DNA of 64,000 bases. It comes from Setaria digitata. Its lineage: Eukaryota; Nematoda; Chromadorea; Rhabditida; Setariidae. The position numbers and the translations under genes are program-made. The notes under the pieces were generated by a model, which did no database searches, was not told the DNA's origin, and saw only the letters and a list, made by a program, of their open reading frames with translations. Shown in pieces: positions 26,101 through 39,295 of this stretch (positions within the stretch are counted from its first letter, which is position 1; each line of letters begins with the position of its first letter). The stretch covers positions 27,578-91,577 of the forward strand of contig RCAB01000252.1 in the NCBI GenBank assembly GCA_003640385.1, written 5' to 3'.

Positions 26101-28979
26101 TTTTTATTATGGGAAAATGCTTGCGAGTGTTAGTTAGTTAAATTATAGTAATTTTTGATTAGTGACTTGTATGTGTTTCTATATTTCCTTCAGAACTGAG
26201 CGACAGTTTTTAACGGAGCAATGTGGCGCTGTGCTGAGTCGGTTTTACGAATCGAAAAATCATCAGAAGAAGCAAATCCAGACTGGAGGGTGAATGGTTT
26301 TTTTTTTTTTTTTTTTCATGCCTTGTTTATTTATATTGAAAGCTGCTGCCATGAAAGAAAAAAATCTTGTTAGTCGTTATCAAAGGGATTTTTAACTGAG
26401 CATTTAAAGTACGTAGTTTTCTACGGTACTTGCTGTATTAGGAAGAACATTTCTATTCTTCTACTTAATATTCCTTCAGTTAATTTATTCTTCCACTTAA
26501 TTTATTGTTGAGTATCTCGTTCGCAAAATAATTTGAGCGTAGATTGCAAGACTTGAAACGAGATATTCAAGCAAGGCTATTGAATGTGGAAACATATGGT
26601 GGTGAAACATTTCTCTCCGAAGAAGTAGCTATTAACATACTTCAAGAAACAAGGAATGCCTTCCAGCGCTGTCAGCTGGTATTATACCGTATAAATATTT
26701 GATTAGTTAACGATTTTTTTCCTTTTTGTTTTATGGAATGAAAAGTGATTTGTATTCTTTTTCAAATAAAGTCCGACTTTTTTTGATAGTATTTTAAAAA
26801 TTAGTGCCAGTTAAAAGTCCATGTTTGCGATTGTGGATAGGGATAGTTTTGAAATAGTATATTTTTTTGAACTATATATGTTAATAAAGTTACAGCACTT
26901 GAGTCGAAATATTCCAGTAAAATTACTCGATGGCATTTTCAAAACTTTTTTACGCATGCTTTTATGATTTTTACTTGCTCCTTCTTCATTTGGTCTAAGC
27001 TCTGATTTATTCGCATTCTGAACTCGGTTGGGGAGACAATAGATTTTTATCACTATTTCTATCTTTTCATTTCTTTGTTCTGATCTAAATTTACATGTTG
27101 TTACATTTTATCTAGTTATGTGATAAAGATGAAGCGCCTAAAATGACAGAAACAATATTCGACGTACTTTTGCGATTTTTATATACAGAACATTTGGATT
27201 ATGCGATCGACCTTTCACTTTCGGGTACGCCAGAAAAAGCTCTCTTTTCGCATCAATTTTAAAGAATAGCTTTCACAATTTTTTACATTTTAAAATCGTT
27301 GCTTTTTAGGAATATCGTTAGCTGAACCAAAAACTGAACCTCCCAATTATTTTTTTTCGGTCGTTCAGCAGGCGGTAGCTATTACTCATCTTTTCCATAA
27401 ACAATACGATGATTCTATTTTCCCATTTGTCAGGTGAATTCATTTCTAATCTCTGGTTTCATACATGCTTTTTCATATTGAAATTTCACAATTCCAACTT
27501 TCATTATCACTAAGCATTTTATATTTCAAAAATTTTAGTTGCAGTTTCCAAATCATTTCCTAAGACCTGCTTTGCAGCGGTACAACGGTGGAAGATATTT
27601 GCATAAGGAAGCGTACTGATTGTCTACGTAATGTTGAAAGTCGTATAAATCTTGGACTTGAACGACAAATTAATTCAGTAGTCGGTTATATACGTTTCTT
27701 ATTAACCAACGAACAAAAGAAAACAGATTTCCGTCCTGAAGATGAAAACCTGCAAGTGACTGCTATGTCTAATGTTAGTTTTGTCTACCGGAAGCAAGAA
27801 GATACCTTCCATAATCTTGCATATCTCACTAAAATTTTCTGTAATAAGTCAAACAAACGTGAGGAACCGATTGCGGAATTATATGAATTCCTTAAAATTC
27901 ATGCAAGCTAAGTTTTCCCATTTCCTGGAAAAAGTTGGTTCTGCGATCTAGATAATATATAATACAGTGAATTATTATTTAAACTAGTTAAAATCTGACC
28001 AGAAAATAATTGAACGCAATTTTACAACAGTCTAAGAAGTCTCGATTTATATTTTCGTTCTGCATCATATTGATAAACGAAAAGCATTCCTTTTTCCTTT
28101 TCCTTCTTTTTGCAATCTTCCGACAATGTTTATTTTTTCAGGCTTGTGCCCTCGTTGTCAAGTACTTGAATTCAGAAGTACAAGTAATACGCGACAGTCT
28201 TGATGGAGGTAATTTGACCACTTTAATGCTCGAGTTTGGTCGTCGTTTCTACAAAGTTCTGTTGACACACATATATCAATTTACATATAATTCTCAAGGT
28301 GCTATGCTTTTGCTATGTGATATCAATGAATACAGGTTCGATTTTCTAATTTTTTCTTGAATTTTTTTGAGAAGTTGCAGCACGACTTATTGTTGGCAAC
28401 AGGAGATCATAGTTCCGTGATAAACCGGTATTGCCCGTACATTCTACACCTGCTTTCCAGTATTGACGCCATCTCACTGAGCATCATTTTTCGAAGAAGG
28501 CTTCTAATATCCGCACTCAAACGTTTAATCTACCCTGCCAAATCCTTATTATTTAATTCGAAGGTGTGACAATTTTTTAAAGGAACATTTATTGCATGTT
28601 TTTTCCCACTTCTGGAATCTGCGAGCTTTAGTTGACGTGTAATTTTCCAGGAAATGCGTATTAAGTTGGAAAATTCCGGAAATTAGCAAGCAGTTTGAAG
28701 CCTTGCATGCACTTGCAAATTTGCTAGTTGTGGTGCCTGAAAATTTGAACGAAGCTTGTTCATCACAGTTACTGGTCCGTTGATCAATATTACTTCATAT
28801 ATAAGGAGAGATCTTTATTATACCATGTTCAAGAAGCTTTAGATTGTTTATACTTTAAATGCATTAACAAATAAACAACTGATCTTTTTCAGATTGACAC
28901 TGATCGCAGAATGGTTAATAGCTTCATACAGCTTCGGATGGATTATCGAGCAGCTAAATTGCATTTGAATTTTATGTGA
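23107..28979 (+). CDS. sec-10: Exocyst complex component 5 / Sec10, 16 exons, 706 aa
   Basis: Sec10 is a subunit of the eight-protein exocyst that tethers secretory vesicles to the plasma membrane. Exons: 23107-23151, 23574-23714, 23985-24092, 24409-24585, 24701-24904, 25169-25354, 25560-25639, 25747-25860, 26194-26289, 26543-26678, 27116-27224, 27310-27433, 27578-27773, 28142-28335, 28651-28774, 28893-28979. All junction phases agree and the total (2,121 nt, 706 residues) is almost the length of human EXOC5 (about 708). Family blocks include EPFDAIDFVERLAWRL at the N terminus, a helical coiled-coil segment about residues 40-130, QKKTDFRPEDENLQ, GAMLLLCDINEYRKC and the C-terminal QLRMDYRAAKLHLNFM. 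No catalytic site is expected. Same strand as the next gene, with a 1.18 kb gap. Introns after exons 13 and 14 contain unexplained open frames. Confidence 0.93.
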
Positions 28980-30163
28980 AGTTTTAGAACGATTTTTCCA
29001 CTTTAATGTGCATATTCAGCAAAATGGTTTAACGATTGATTTCATGAACTTCTTTTAATGTTGTAAGTTACCGGTGGTTATATTCAAGAATTTTATGATG
29101 GGTTTTATGCTGATTTTTCGATCTTATATAAATTATTACTGTATCACGTGATTTATTATGTAACTTGCTGCACATGTACTTCAGCTTTTTCAACTGAGTC
29201 TTAATTTTTGAAAACTTTTAAACTTGCTTTTTATTTGCAATTGTAAAAGCTTCTTCTTTTGTTTGTAACTATTAATAGCTTTTGTCATTCTTTCACTCGT
29301 TGTTTGATTTTAGTGTGATTCGAAGCATTTAAAATCCTATTAAACCCAAGTTTTCAACAAACTTTTTCTTTCTTCTACTCATTACTTTCTTTTTTGTTAC
29401 GACATTTGTTACATAATTTGCTCGCGTAACCAATTAAAAATCTTAACGTTTTGTATCACTGCCTCGTTCCGGAAGTTATAGCTTTCTCTTTTACCTTCTT
29501 CAGAAAACTGCTTTTTTTTCACAATCATCGAATATGCGTAATTTGGGGGAATAGGTTGGATTTACAATAAATTCTTCGAGAATTTTTTTAAATTTTCGGA
29601 TCGCATAGATTAAAACCATCATATTTATGGCAAATAAATTTTTGATTTCTTTTATCATCTTATCATGCGATGGTGTTAAAACTTATAAGCGATTCATCGT
29701 TGTAACTTTGATTTTCTCTGCGATTTCTTGATTAGACAAATATATTGAAATGAGCTTCTTTGTTTTTTCTTTAAACTTCTTGTATATCGCTCTCAAGCAA
29801 GCCCAAAAGTTTGTTTTTTCACTTATAGATTAATTGAAAAGACGACTTGTGGGACGAAATTTAAGGCAGTCTTATGATTAAAACAGTTTGTACAATATAG
29901 AAAATGCCTATTCATAAAGTGTTTCTTCTTCTTTTTTTCTTTTTCATTCTATCTGGTTTCCATTTCCAATTTCTTTCGAAATATTTACTTTTGAGTATTA
30001 GTGCGCATATTTGCACTTAACTAATCCTGGGTTATTTGGTAATTTTGATGCACTTATTCTTCCGGAAATCTAGAAATTTATTAATCATAATTAATGCATC
30101 CTTTTTTCCTCGTTTTCTGCATGTGATTTTTAGTTTCACTTTGAAAATATTACAATTGCTAAA
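28980..30163. other. Intergenic spacer between sec-10 and the RPAP3-like gene
   Basis: AT-rich sequence with no coding pattern recognised. No AATAAA lies close to the sec-10 stop; the first clear ones are near 29564 and 29630. An acceptor (gatttttag) ends at about 30133, 30 nt before the next ATG, and may be a spliced-leader site. Confidence 0.5.
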
Positions 30164-33100
30164 ATGGTCGAAATCGAATCATCTACAACAGCAGTGGCGG
30201 CCGAGCGGTATCGTGCCGAAGGTAATGAACATTTTCGCTCCGGTCGTTATCATAATGCTATCAAAAGTTATACGAAATCACTGGAATGCCACGAGACATC
30301 TTTGGTGTTAGCAAACAGAGCTCAGGCTTATCTGAATACTAAACAGTATGCTTTTTTTATTTTTTGTTTCAGATATTAGATTTGGTTATTTTACGGCAAC
30401 TACTCTATGTTTTTCTTTTTTCATTGCTTTGTAAAAAAAAAAAAGGATTCAAAGAGATGAGTGAAGTCAAACAATATTTATTCAGTTAAGTGAGAAACTC
30501 TATGAAAATCGTGCAGTTTTTCCGAGAAGCTGAAAGTTTAAAGACAAAGAATTGCTTTTTCAACTTGACTCATTTTGTGTTTGGAAGAGAATTGTATTAA
30601 TCTCTTCAACTTTTCCGAATTCGTAAATTATATCTATTAATCAAGTTGTTTTCCTCTTTTTTTAGCAACATCATGGAATGATTTTTTTCAATTAATAACA
30701 ATTATGTTGTGCCTGTTTTATGGTTCTCTGTTTGAAAACTAAATAAGGCGTGAATCTTATTTAACGAATTTTTCTTTTAAAAATTATAGATATGAACGGG
30801 CTTTAATGGATTCTGCGAAGGCTCTAGAACTGGATGGAAAGAACGTAAAGGCAATATTTAGGTAAAGGTTAAATTTTTTCCTCAGATCTTCCAAAAAAAA
30901 AAAAAAAAATGAACTTTCCCTCCCTAATTCATTTTGCAATTATATATCTTTAACTTTTTAAATTTCTACTACCTCTATTCAATTCCCGATTTACTGAATT
31001 GTCCTCACGCTACCANTGAACTTTCCCTCCCTAATTCATTTTGCATTTATATATCTTTAACTTTTTATATTTCTACTACCTCTATTCAATTCCCGATTTA
31101 CTGAATTGTCCTCACGCTACCATTTGTAAGAAAAAATTCGTTAAAACAATTTGAATTTTGGATGCATTGATGATGAATGCTGTTAATTGGTGAATCCATT
31201 TTATATATCATGGGAATAAGCTTAACCTATCCTTCTTTTGCTGCATTTTACTTTTAAAAATTAAGCTTTCGACGTCAGCTGGAAGATTTTTACAAAAAAA
31301 AAAAAATATCCGTGCATTTGCAGTGAACGTAATCGGTACCGTAATAATTTTACCTGTACCGTAATCGGTTTAATTAAAGGAAGTGGCAATTGTAGGTATA
31401 CAAAAGCATTAAGGAACTTGAACTTGTATGAAATAGCAGCTGAAAAAATTGAAAAGATCGATTCTATCAATCCAAAAAATAAGGAAGTTGTGGAACTGAA
31501 AGAAAGTGTTCAAGGGAAGGTATTTGTTAAAATTTCTTATAAAATAAGAGTGAGACAAAATATTTATTGATATATATGTAGAATTAAATGTGGCATTTCA
31601 GTTCTAGGACTATGCAGTGCATTTATTTTTAATTCTTTTTTTTAGAATTCTGTTATGTTATGAAGCAGCTTTTTAGTGTTATGTTATGGAGCAGCTTTTT
31701 TATCCTCTTGGGTGTTCTTTCTTTCTTTCTTTTTTCTTTTTTTNTAAATCTTTTTTTTTAGAATTCTGTTATGTTATGAAGCAGCTTTTTTATCCTCTTG
31801 GGTGTTCTTTCTTTCTTTCTTTTTTCTTTTTTTTTTTTTTTTGATAAATGCAGATGGAAAAATTAAAAATTCACTTATTGGTTGTTGTAAAAATTTTGCT
31901 TTTTGAGAAAAATTGCGTAGAACTGAGGTTGTCTTGCGGCGACAGAGATGAATTCCTTCGTTCAAAAGTACCGCTCATAGAAATTACCAATGTCGCAATA
32001 GTGAATGTGGAAATAGCAGAACAAGGAGTAACGGAAAATATTTCTTCGACAGTAAGTATTGATATTTTTGTGAAAGCTTTTGTTTCTAAAAAATCTCTTG
32101 CCGTTGATATACAAACCGTAATTTCTGTTAGTTTTTATAGGTGATGAATTTTTAATTTGAAAATTCGCTTGCATTTTTCACTCCAATTTTCACTTATTTC
32201 AATGCTTCTGGCAGTAAATGTTCATTTTGCTGAACAGGAATCGTCATCTTTGCAAATTCCACCTCCACCGACTACATCGTTCAGCTTTATCTCTGATTTC
32301 CAAAAGCTTAAAGAAAAACCGGTAGCATTTGCTGAATATTTCTTGGTAGGTTATTAAATGCGTTTCTTTTTAAGCTATGCAGTTTTTTCAAGCACTTCAG
32401 TTTCTTGTGAATTCATTTCGTTTTTCTGTTTTTTCTTTTTTTTTTTTAACCTGTTTATTATTTTTTGGTTATTTGATCTTCTCCTTTATTTATTCGTGAA
32501 CGCGAGAATTTTTGTTTTTTTTCTGCTTATTAATCTTGTATCATTTCCTTATCTTGATACAAACTTTTGGAATCACCAAATGATACTGTGTGGTAAAATG
32601 ACTTTTGAAATACTAATTTTTTGTTATATTGCAGATTTTTTTAAACATAACGAATTATTGTTGTGATGAATTCCAGGCACTCCATACCACAAGTTATAAA
32701 GAATTGCTGGATGAAGTAATCGAAACTGAAATGATCAAGTGCTTGTTAGATGGATTTGATACCCTAGCTAATCAGTCAAATGTTTCTCAACTGTTGGAAT
32801 GCCTAGTGAAATTAGCTGATGTTTCCCGATTTGATATCGCTATGATGTTTCTAGATGAAGCTTCAAAAAATGGTACGCTTTTATGATAGCTCTTATCAAA
32901 TTGCTTAGTAAAAATTCCTAACATACGATATTTTATTTCCTTTGAGTAATGGAAATACGCTGGCCAGGAAAGCCATCTTTTGCCATTTTATTACCAAATT
33001 TCTTTTCATATTTTAGTGTGATGTGGCATGCGCTCCACTTCATTGGAGAGTTTTTTTCTTTTTTTTCACTAGAATAGATGGTAAACTTTTCGGTTAAGTA

Positions 33101-33499
33101 AGCAATAGAATTCAGGATTCAAGGAACAGTCTGAGGAATTCAGCATATAACATTTAGTGTTATTACGGTGTTGGCGGTTCAGCTCTCTAGTATGTTTGTG
33201 GTATCAGTGGCCAAATTACGAACTTTTTTTGTCTTTCCTCTTTATCCTCTTCCTTTTTTTGTACTTATATATTAGCATATATCTTAAAGGGAACGATTTA
33301 GGCAGCGATCAGGTTTGATTGCTTTACTTCACTTGATTGAAAATTGTCATTCCTGTAGAAATGAAAAGATTACGACTGAGCAAACCGAGCAAAATACAAT
33401 TTGTAATTTGCAATATTTTCAGTGATAAGAAGATTGACAGAGCGTTACGCAGTAAATGATGACCAGTTATCTATTTTGAAGCTTTTGTACACTCTTTAA
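30164..33499 (+). CDS. TPR co-chaperone with RPAP3-type C-terminal domain, 7 exons, 332 aa
   Basis: Likely HSP90/HSP70 adaptor of the RPAP3/SPAG1 kind, which works with RUVBL ATPases in assembling large complexes such as RNA polymerases. Exons: 30164-30345, 30790-30861, 31396-31519, 31854-32051, 32238-32345, 32635-32872, 33423-33499 (999 nt, phases consistent). Residues about 10-125 form one three-repeat TPR unit: YRAEGNEHFRSGRY, VLANRAQAYLNTKQY, KNVKAIFRYTKAL. The Asn, Asn, Lys and Arg positions of the carboxylate clamp for C-terminal EEVD peptides are present; the first clamp Lys is Arg. Residues about 230-330 match the RPAP3 C-terminal domain (SDFQKLKEKPVAFAEYF, LVKLADVSRFDIAMMFL, VIRRLTERYAVNDDQ). 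Human RPAP3 has two TPR units and about 665 residues, so this is a reduced form. Exon 6 could alternatively begin at 32677. The last exon is supported by an AATAAA 26 nt after the stop. Confidence 0.8.
30910..31122. repeat. 106-bp tandem duplication separated by a single N
   Basis: Positions 30910-31015 and 31017-31122 are near-identical (two mismatches seen by eye) and are separated only by the N at 31016. The unit ends cgctacca in both copies. It lies in the second intron of the RPAP3-like gene. The N between the copies suggests two contig ends that overlap but were not merged. Confidence 0.9.
31640..31838. repeat. Roughly 95-bp duplication around a single N, with an internal short repeat
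   Basis: The segment from tttttttagaattctgttatg through the CTTT-rich tract occurs before the N at 31744 and again after it. The first copy also has an extra internal gttatgttatg..gcagc repeat of about 26 bases. It lies in the intron just before exon 4 of the RPAP3-like gene. Poly-T and CTTT tracts make it a likely misassembly site. Confidence 0.85.
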
Positions 33500-33524
33500 T
33501 ATTCTTAAATACTAGTGAAAGTGA

Positions 33525-33530
33525 AATAAA
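33525..33530 (+). promoter_or_regulatory. Poly(A) signal of the RPAP3-like gene
   Basis: AATAAA 26 nt after the TAA at 33497-33499, a normal short distance for a nematode 3'UTR. It supports the chosen last exon over ending at the TGA at 32884-32886. Confidence 0.6.
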
Positions 33531-36500
33531 AATTTGCTTCACTATTTTCACTCTACTTTTTTACCGAATTTTAAGTAGATCAAATGAATGCTAAAGAATT
33601 TGTATACTTGGAATTGTAAGGTAAACCCAACCTAATATACCATTGTATATTTTTTCATGCTTAAAAGTAGTTCTCAAATTTTACTGAATCTCACAGTTTC
33701 CGAGCTGTCATCAATGATATGTATGTTATCGGACATAGTGATAATACATTGCAAGTGCTAAATTTCATGCTGCACTTCAACATCGACAAGTGTAAAAGGA
33801 AATTGAAAGTTTTTTTTAATGATAGTTTTAGATTCCTTCAGAATTTCTCTTAAGGAAGAAAAAAACAGTGGAGCAATTTTTTGTTTTCTCTTTCCGTTTT
33901 TTTTTTTTTTTTTTTTGCCAAATTCTTCTAGAATAATTTCGATCTTTGTCGAATCTCCTGTTTTATTTACTTTCCTTACTTTTTTTCTTCTTTTTTTGCA
34001 GTTCAGTTATAATTACCTGATGAGAATGCATCGGAAAAAAGCAACCACAGTAAGCAGAATGATTGACTAGTAGAACTACCAGATAATTAATAATTACGTT
34101 ACCAATTATCATTCGTCGTTCAGATCGGCAAATGATGTCATTAAAAAGGAATTTATTGTCAGTTGTTTAGAAGTAGTAGACACTGTTTATTTTGCTATAA
34201 TTATTAGTACTGGCGAGAAATGATAATTTAAAAAAAAATATGCTTCTATTAGCTGGAAATTAAAAACTTCTATAATTTGTACAACAGCTAACAAATTAAA
34301 ATGAATAAACTGAAGTTTACGGTGGATTCAATTACTGCATATAGTTAGAACGCTTCAAAACTTTTTTTCGTTGTTGAAAATGTGAAAACTGGATTCAAAT
34401 AAAAGTTGTTAAAGTTTAATTGAATAATTTTCTAAGATTGTTGATTACTTTTTTATAATTATACACACAGTGTGACAATTCAGTAAATCATTCTAAATAA
34501 TTAAGAAAACTAAAAAAAAATAATTGGATTGATCCATTAATTGGACAACATTTTTTAATGTTTAATTGAATAACTTTCTGAGGTTTCCTATTTTACTTGA
34601 TGAAATTTCAATTCACAATAGTAATTTTAAAGTCCAAAGTTGCTGATTTAACCAATCGAAACAGTAATTGTCATAAATTTCTTTCAGTCCCGCTTTTTAT
34701 AGTAATATGAAACTCTCCTCTAAAATGCATTCATTTAAGCAACTTCAAAATTGAGTTTTCAATGTTTTTATTTGAATAATTAACTTTAAATTTCAAGATG
34801 CTTCTTCAATCCTTCTTTGCTAGTAGCTTTCAAGTGAAAAGCCGTGTAATTAGCAAAACGAATAGACATACATTGCTAAATTAATTTATTCATTAAAAAT
34901 TACTGAAATTTTTACTTATCAGGATTTTATCAAAATTTTTATCAATTATAGATATGGAAAAGTCTAACAATAACCAAACGAAATGTTAGAGATAAGTTTG
35001 CTGCTTTCTAATGCACTAACTTGATTTCCTTAAGCGTATGCCTGGCACAGGTTAGTTACGTATTAAAAAAGTACCAATGATTACCACAGCTTGAAAAGAT
35101 TGTTCTCAAAAGTAACTCGATAAATTTATCATTCACGTGTATCATCATTCACGTACGTCATGCATGCAATGAAGTATTTTAACCTTGAGTTATAAAATGG
35201 CCGTAATATTCATGACATATATATGTTTCATTTCATTGAAATGATCATCGCAAGTAACATGGCGAGCAATTATCACTGAGTAAAATTATGATCATACCAT
35301 CAAAATTATCACTGTAGCTTTGCCATAAATAATCGTTTGTTTGAATAAATGGCAATGCGCTGATATGAAATGATATATATATAAAATGTTTCAAAAATAA
35401 TTTTCACGAAATTTGATCTTCAAAAATTTCTGAAGATAAGTTCATAGTTGCTGAAAACATTGCACTTCATTAAAAAAAAAAAAAAAAAAGAAGAAAAGAA
35501 AGAAGGAAAAAAAAAGGGAAAAAGGTGAAACTTGAACGTAATGGTGAAAAAATTTGAATGTAAATTTTTTGTTTAAATTAAAATTTTACCCGAATTAGAA
35601 GGAATACTTGGGCAAGCTGTTTTATTTGTGCCATTTTTTATACTTCACAAAATTTTTTCATTTTTTCGCGGTTACTTTTTTGGTTTTTTCAAAAAATTTT
35701 CCTTATTTACATGATGAAAATACAAATGAAACATATAAAACAAATAAATGATTCATTTAAAATTTAAAATTATGAACATAGGAACTTTGAAATATTTCAA
35801 ATATCAATCTTGATAGGATTTAACAGCGATAATTATTGTAGTAAATTATTAATGAGTGCAGAAAGTCACCATTTTCATGTCATAGTTCTTTGATGATATT
35901 TCATTCCTCGCCTTCATAGCTGTTTAGAAATTTCCCACTTTGAATAAACGGTTAATTTTTAGTTTGTATTTGCAAAATATTGTTTAAAATTTTTAAAACA
36001 AAAAATGGATTTTCATTTTTTTTCTTTTTGGTGAATTCTGTCTGAGAATTTTTCCTGCTTCTTTTTAATTTTTCCTTTTCTTCTTTTTTTTTTTATGTAA
36101 TAAGTGCTCAATTTTTAACCAAAAAAAAAGAAAAGTTTTTAATTCAGACACTAATTAAACTAGTGGACGTTTGCAGTAATTTCAGCTCTTTTTATTCATT
36201 GATTTTTTTTTATTTTTATTTTTGCGGAAGTATCAAAAAAAAAGAAAAAATTTTTTTCGCACTTCAAATTGATTCAAATTAATTTTCACTTCTTTGTTTG
36301 GCTTCTGAAGCAATGCCATAATCATTCTTAATCATCTGTATTACTTATCTTTTATTGAGTAAACATTTTAGTATCGTATATGGAAATCTCCTGAAAAAAA
36401 AAACTACTAAAATTATCATTTTTGCTTCATACTCAATTTTATCGATTATGTTATGCCGTAAAAATTAAAATGAAGATAATAAATTAAATTAATTATAGCC

Positions 36501-38334
36501 ACAATTAAAAAATGCTTCTTCCGCTTCTTTCTTCTGCTGACCCTTCTTTTTTTAAATCATACTTATCAGTACGATGCTTTTAAAGGAAATGAATGTTATC
36601 AGTTATATATAAACTACAATGCGACAGAAATCGATGAATTCTGATTGATAAAATTTTAAAATAATAATTTAAAAAAAGAAAAGTTTAAAATGAAATACAG
36701 CAAGTGAGCATTTAAATGATGTTCTTATAATATCTAATTCATCAACTTTCAACGGAAATTTGTTAAATATTGTGAAATTGAACAATGCCAAAAAAGATAA
36801 TTCCAAAATGTTGTAATGTATGTCAACTTCTTTCATTTTGTATCTTTTGATTACACACTAAGAATAGAATTATATCATCCATCAACATGTAATCTTCGTA
36901 AAAGTTTTTTAAGCTTTTATAATTTTCTTTACAATTAGTAAAATTTTAAACTATAAGAAGAAGCGCCAAAAAAAGAGCACTTTTTGCAAGAAACAAAAAA
37001 AAAAAAAAAAAAATAGTGGAAAAAAGTTACTGAAAAACATTTCTTATTTGCTAATTTTCCAGAAAATCTTTCCCAAACATACCGCAATTTAAAATTTTGT
37101 AGTAAACTTTGGCTAAAAAAGAAAAAAAAAGTTTTTTCTTTTGCATTTTTCTTCCATTTCCTCTTTATTGATTTACTGTATTTTTTGCAAAAGAAATAAA
37201 TTACTCAATTCATCAAGGTCAAAAGTTTTGATTTTATCTGTATTATGTCTATAAATTTTGTTTATTGAATTGCTCAGATTGAACCAACCATTATTCTTGT
37301 CTCTCAGTAATTTAAAATTTGCAAAGTTCTTGCGAAGTGGTAATATTGAGAATAAAATACTAAAATACAGAGATTTTTTTCTTCTCCAAGAACCACTACT
37401 GTTATTGTCAAACTAATCAAATTTTGCAGCATATGAAATTTTTTTATTAATTACAAATTACTCCTATTTACAAAGCGCTTCTTCGTTCAGTAAAAGCATT
37501 TTCACTGAATTTTCTTTTTGTTCTTAAAGAAAGAAGAAAGCTTTTTTAATCTCATTGAAAACTGAATGTTTCACTTAAAATTAATGATATCATCAATTTT
37601 AACTGTTCAAATCATTTAAATATGTTAAAAATTAAAAGGAAAGACTTCTTCGATTCATTTCTATCTTTATCTTATTTTTGCTCATTCATATTCTAATATT
37701 CTAATCAGTTTTTAAGTTTTCTTTCTACGCTAATGACTTATACCGTAATATTTCTCCAAATTCTAATGCAGTTATCAAATTAATTAGAAAATATATTCAC
37801 TTCATAAATTGTATATATAAGGAAAGCAAATAAATTAGTGCTAATGCTTTACCGTATTTTCAGTTTATTTGATTTGCAGTTTTTCTTGCAAATTTTTGTT
37901 CTACTAATTTTAAAAGTATTTAAACTTATTTAGGTATTTCTAAAAGTGCTAAATTCAAGTGCAATTTTAAACGAGCAAAAATTTCCAATTTTTTCGAAGT
38001 AAAAACCACAATTTGAGAAGTTCAAATTTTAGTACAATATATTTTAATTCATTTTGCAGTAGTCATGAATGAAATTTCAGAAATGTTTTAATCTTCATTC
38101 TCTTGTAAATTAGAAGAAATTGTAAGCGTTTCATTGACAGAGTGAAATTTTCAGTACCGTTTTCCTATCATACAAAAATAATTCTCAAATTGACTGATGA
38201 ATAAATGTTTGAATTAAACATTCTGAGTTCCGTTTAAAAAAATCTTTGCACTATCGACCCATTTTTGCATATAAATTTATGAATCAAATAACACCTTAAA
38301 GTTAGTAACATTATCGTTTGATTTACCCCCTCCC

Positions 38335-38335
<1 letters not shown>

Positions 38336-38382
<47 letters not shown>

Positions 38383-38383
38383 N
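38336..38383. repeat. Poly-A tract of 47 bases ending in an unresolved base
   Basis: A run of C and A (ccccctcccc then 47 A) ends in an N at 38383. The homopolymer probably stopped the assembly, and its true length is uncertain. Confidence 0.9.
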
Positions 38384-39295
38384 GTGATAACAATTTGGTA
38401 ATTTTGCAATAAAATACATTAGTAAATTTTAAATTTCATGAAGATGAAGAAATTAGTAACTCCTAGCATATTTTTTTTACAATATGTTTGACACAAACGA
38501 TTCATTTTCTCCTTTTTTCAAGTACTTTTAACATTAATTACTTCTCAAATTTAAGTATGCGTTAAAAAATTTGAAATTCTAGCAATTTTTAAAACTTTTT
38601 GATAAAAAAACATGTCATTTCCATGTTTCTTGAATAAAAAAACAAAAACAAAAAACACCAAATTGTACTGGAGTATTTTCTAGTTAAAAAATCTTTAATA
38701 TTGAATAGACTAATACAACCAGCTTTAGTTAAAATCGAGTTTTCACTGGTGATTTGCTAATCATTTTAGGTGGCACTAAAATATCATGGAAACCGCTCTC
38801 GTCTGATCAGAAAATAATAATCAATTTAAAAATTTTTGCTGCTATTATTTTGCTGTATGTTTAAATTTTAAAAAAAGAAATCTCGTGTTTTTTTTCTTCC
38901 CTAAAAAAAAAAATTTTTAATTGTGATCAGTCTTTTATATTTAATCCAAACAAATCAGAATGTCCCTTTCTTGCTCATCAAATTTTAATGCTTAAATAAA
39001 AAGTTAAAAAATTTTTTGGTGTAAATTTTTGCTATAATCAAAATTTTTATTATTGGATGGAAAATGTGATTTTCTGGCAATCACCGGACAATTCATTTAT
39101 TGCTACTACAATTTAGGAGTTAACTTAGACTAGATTTTTTTTAGGATAGGCTTGTTTTTAATATTCAGTTATTTAGCAGCTTCTTTACTTAATTAGATTA
39201 CAATCTGATTTTCATTTCATACCATTCAAAAATTCATCCTATTATTGCTAGTTATGGTGTGACGCATGTGCTGCACTAATTAATTCAATCAATCA

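Noticed and set aside
32873..32886. Ending the RPAP3-like protein at the TGA at 32884
   Set aside because: Splicing from 32872 to 33423 restores the expected C-terminal segment (VIRRLTERYAVNDDQ), and a poly(A) signal follows its stop.
35461..37140. Numerous long A and T runs with small frames
   Set aside because: Homopolymer-rich non-coding DNA; frames are short, of low complexity, and lack matching splice sites.
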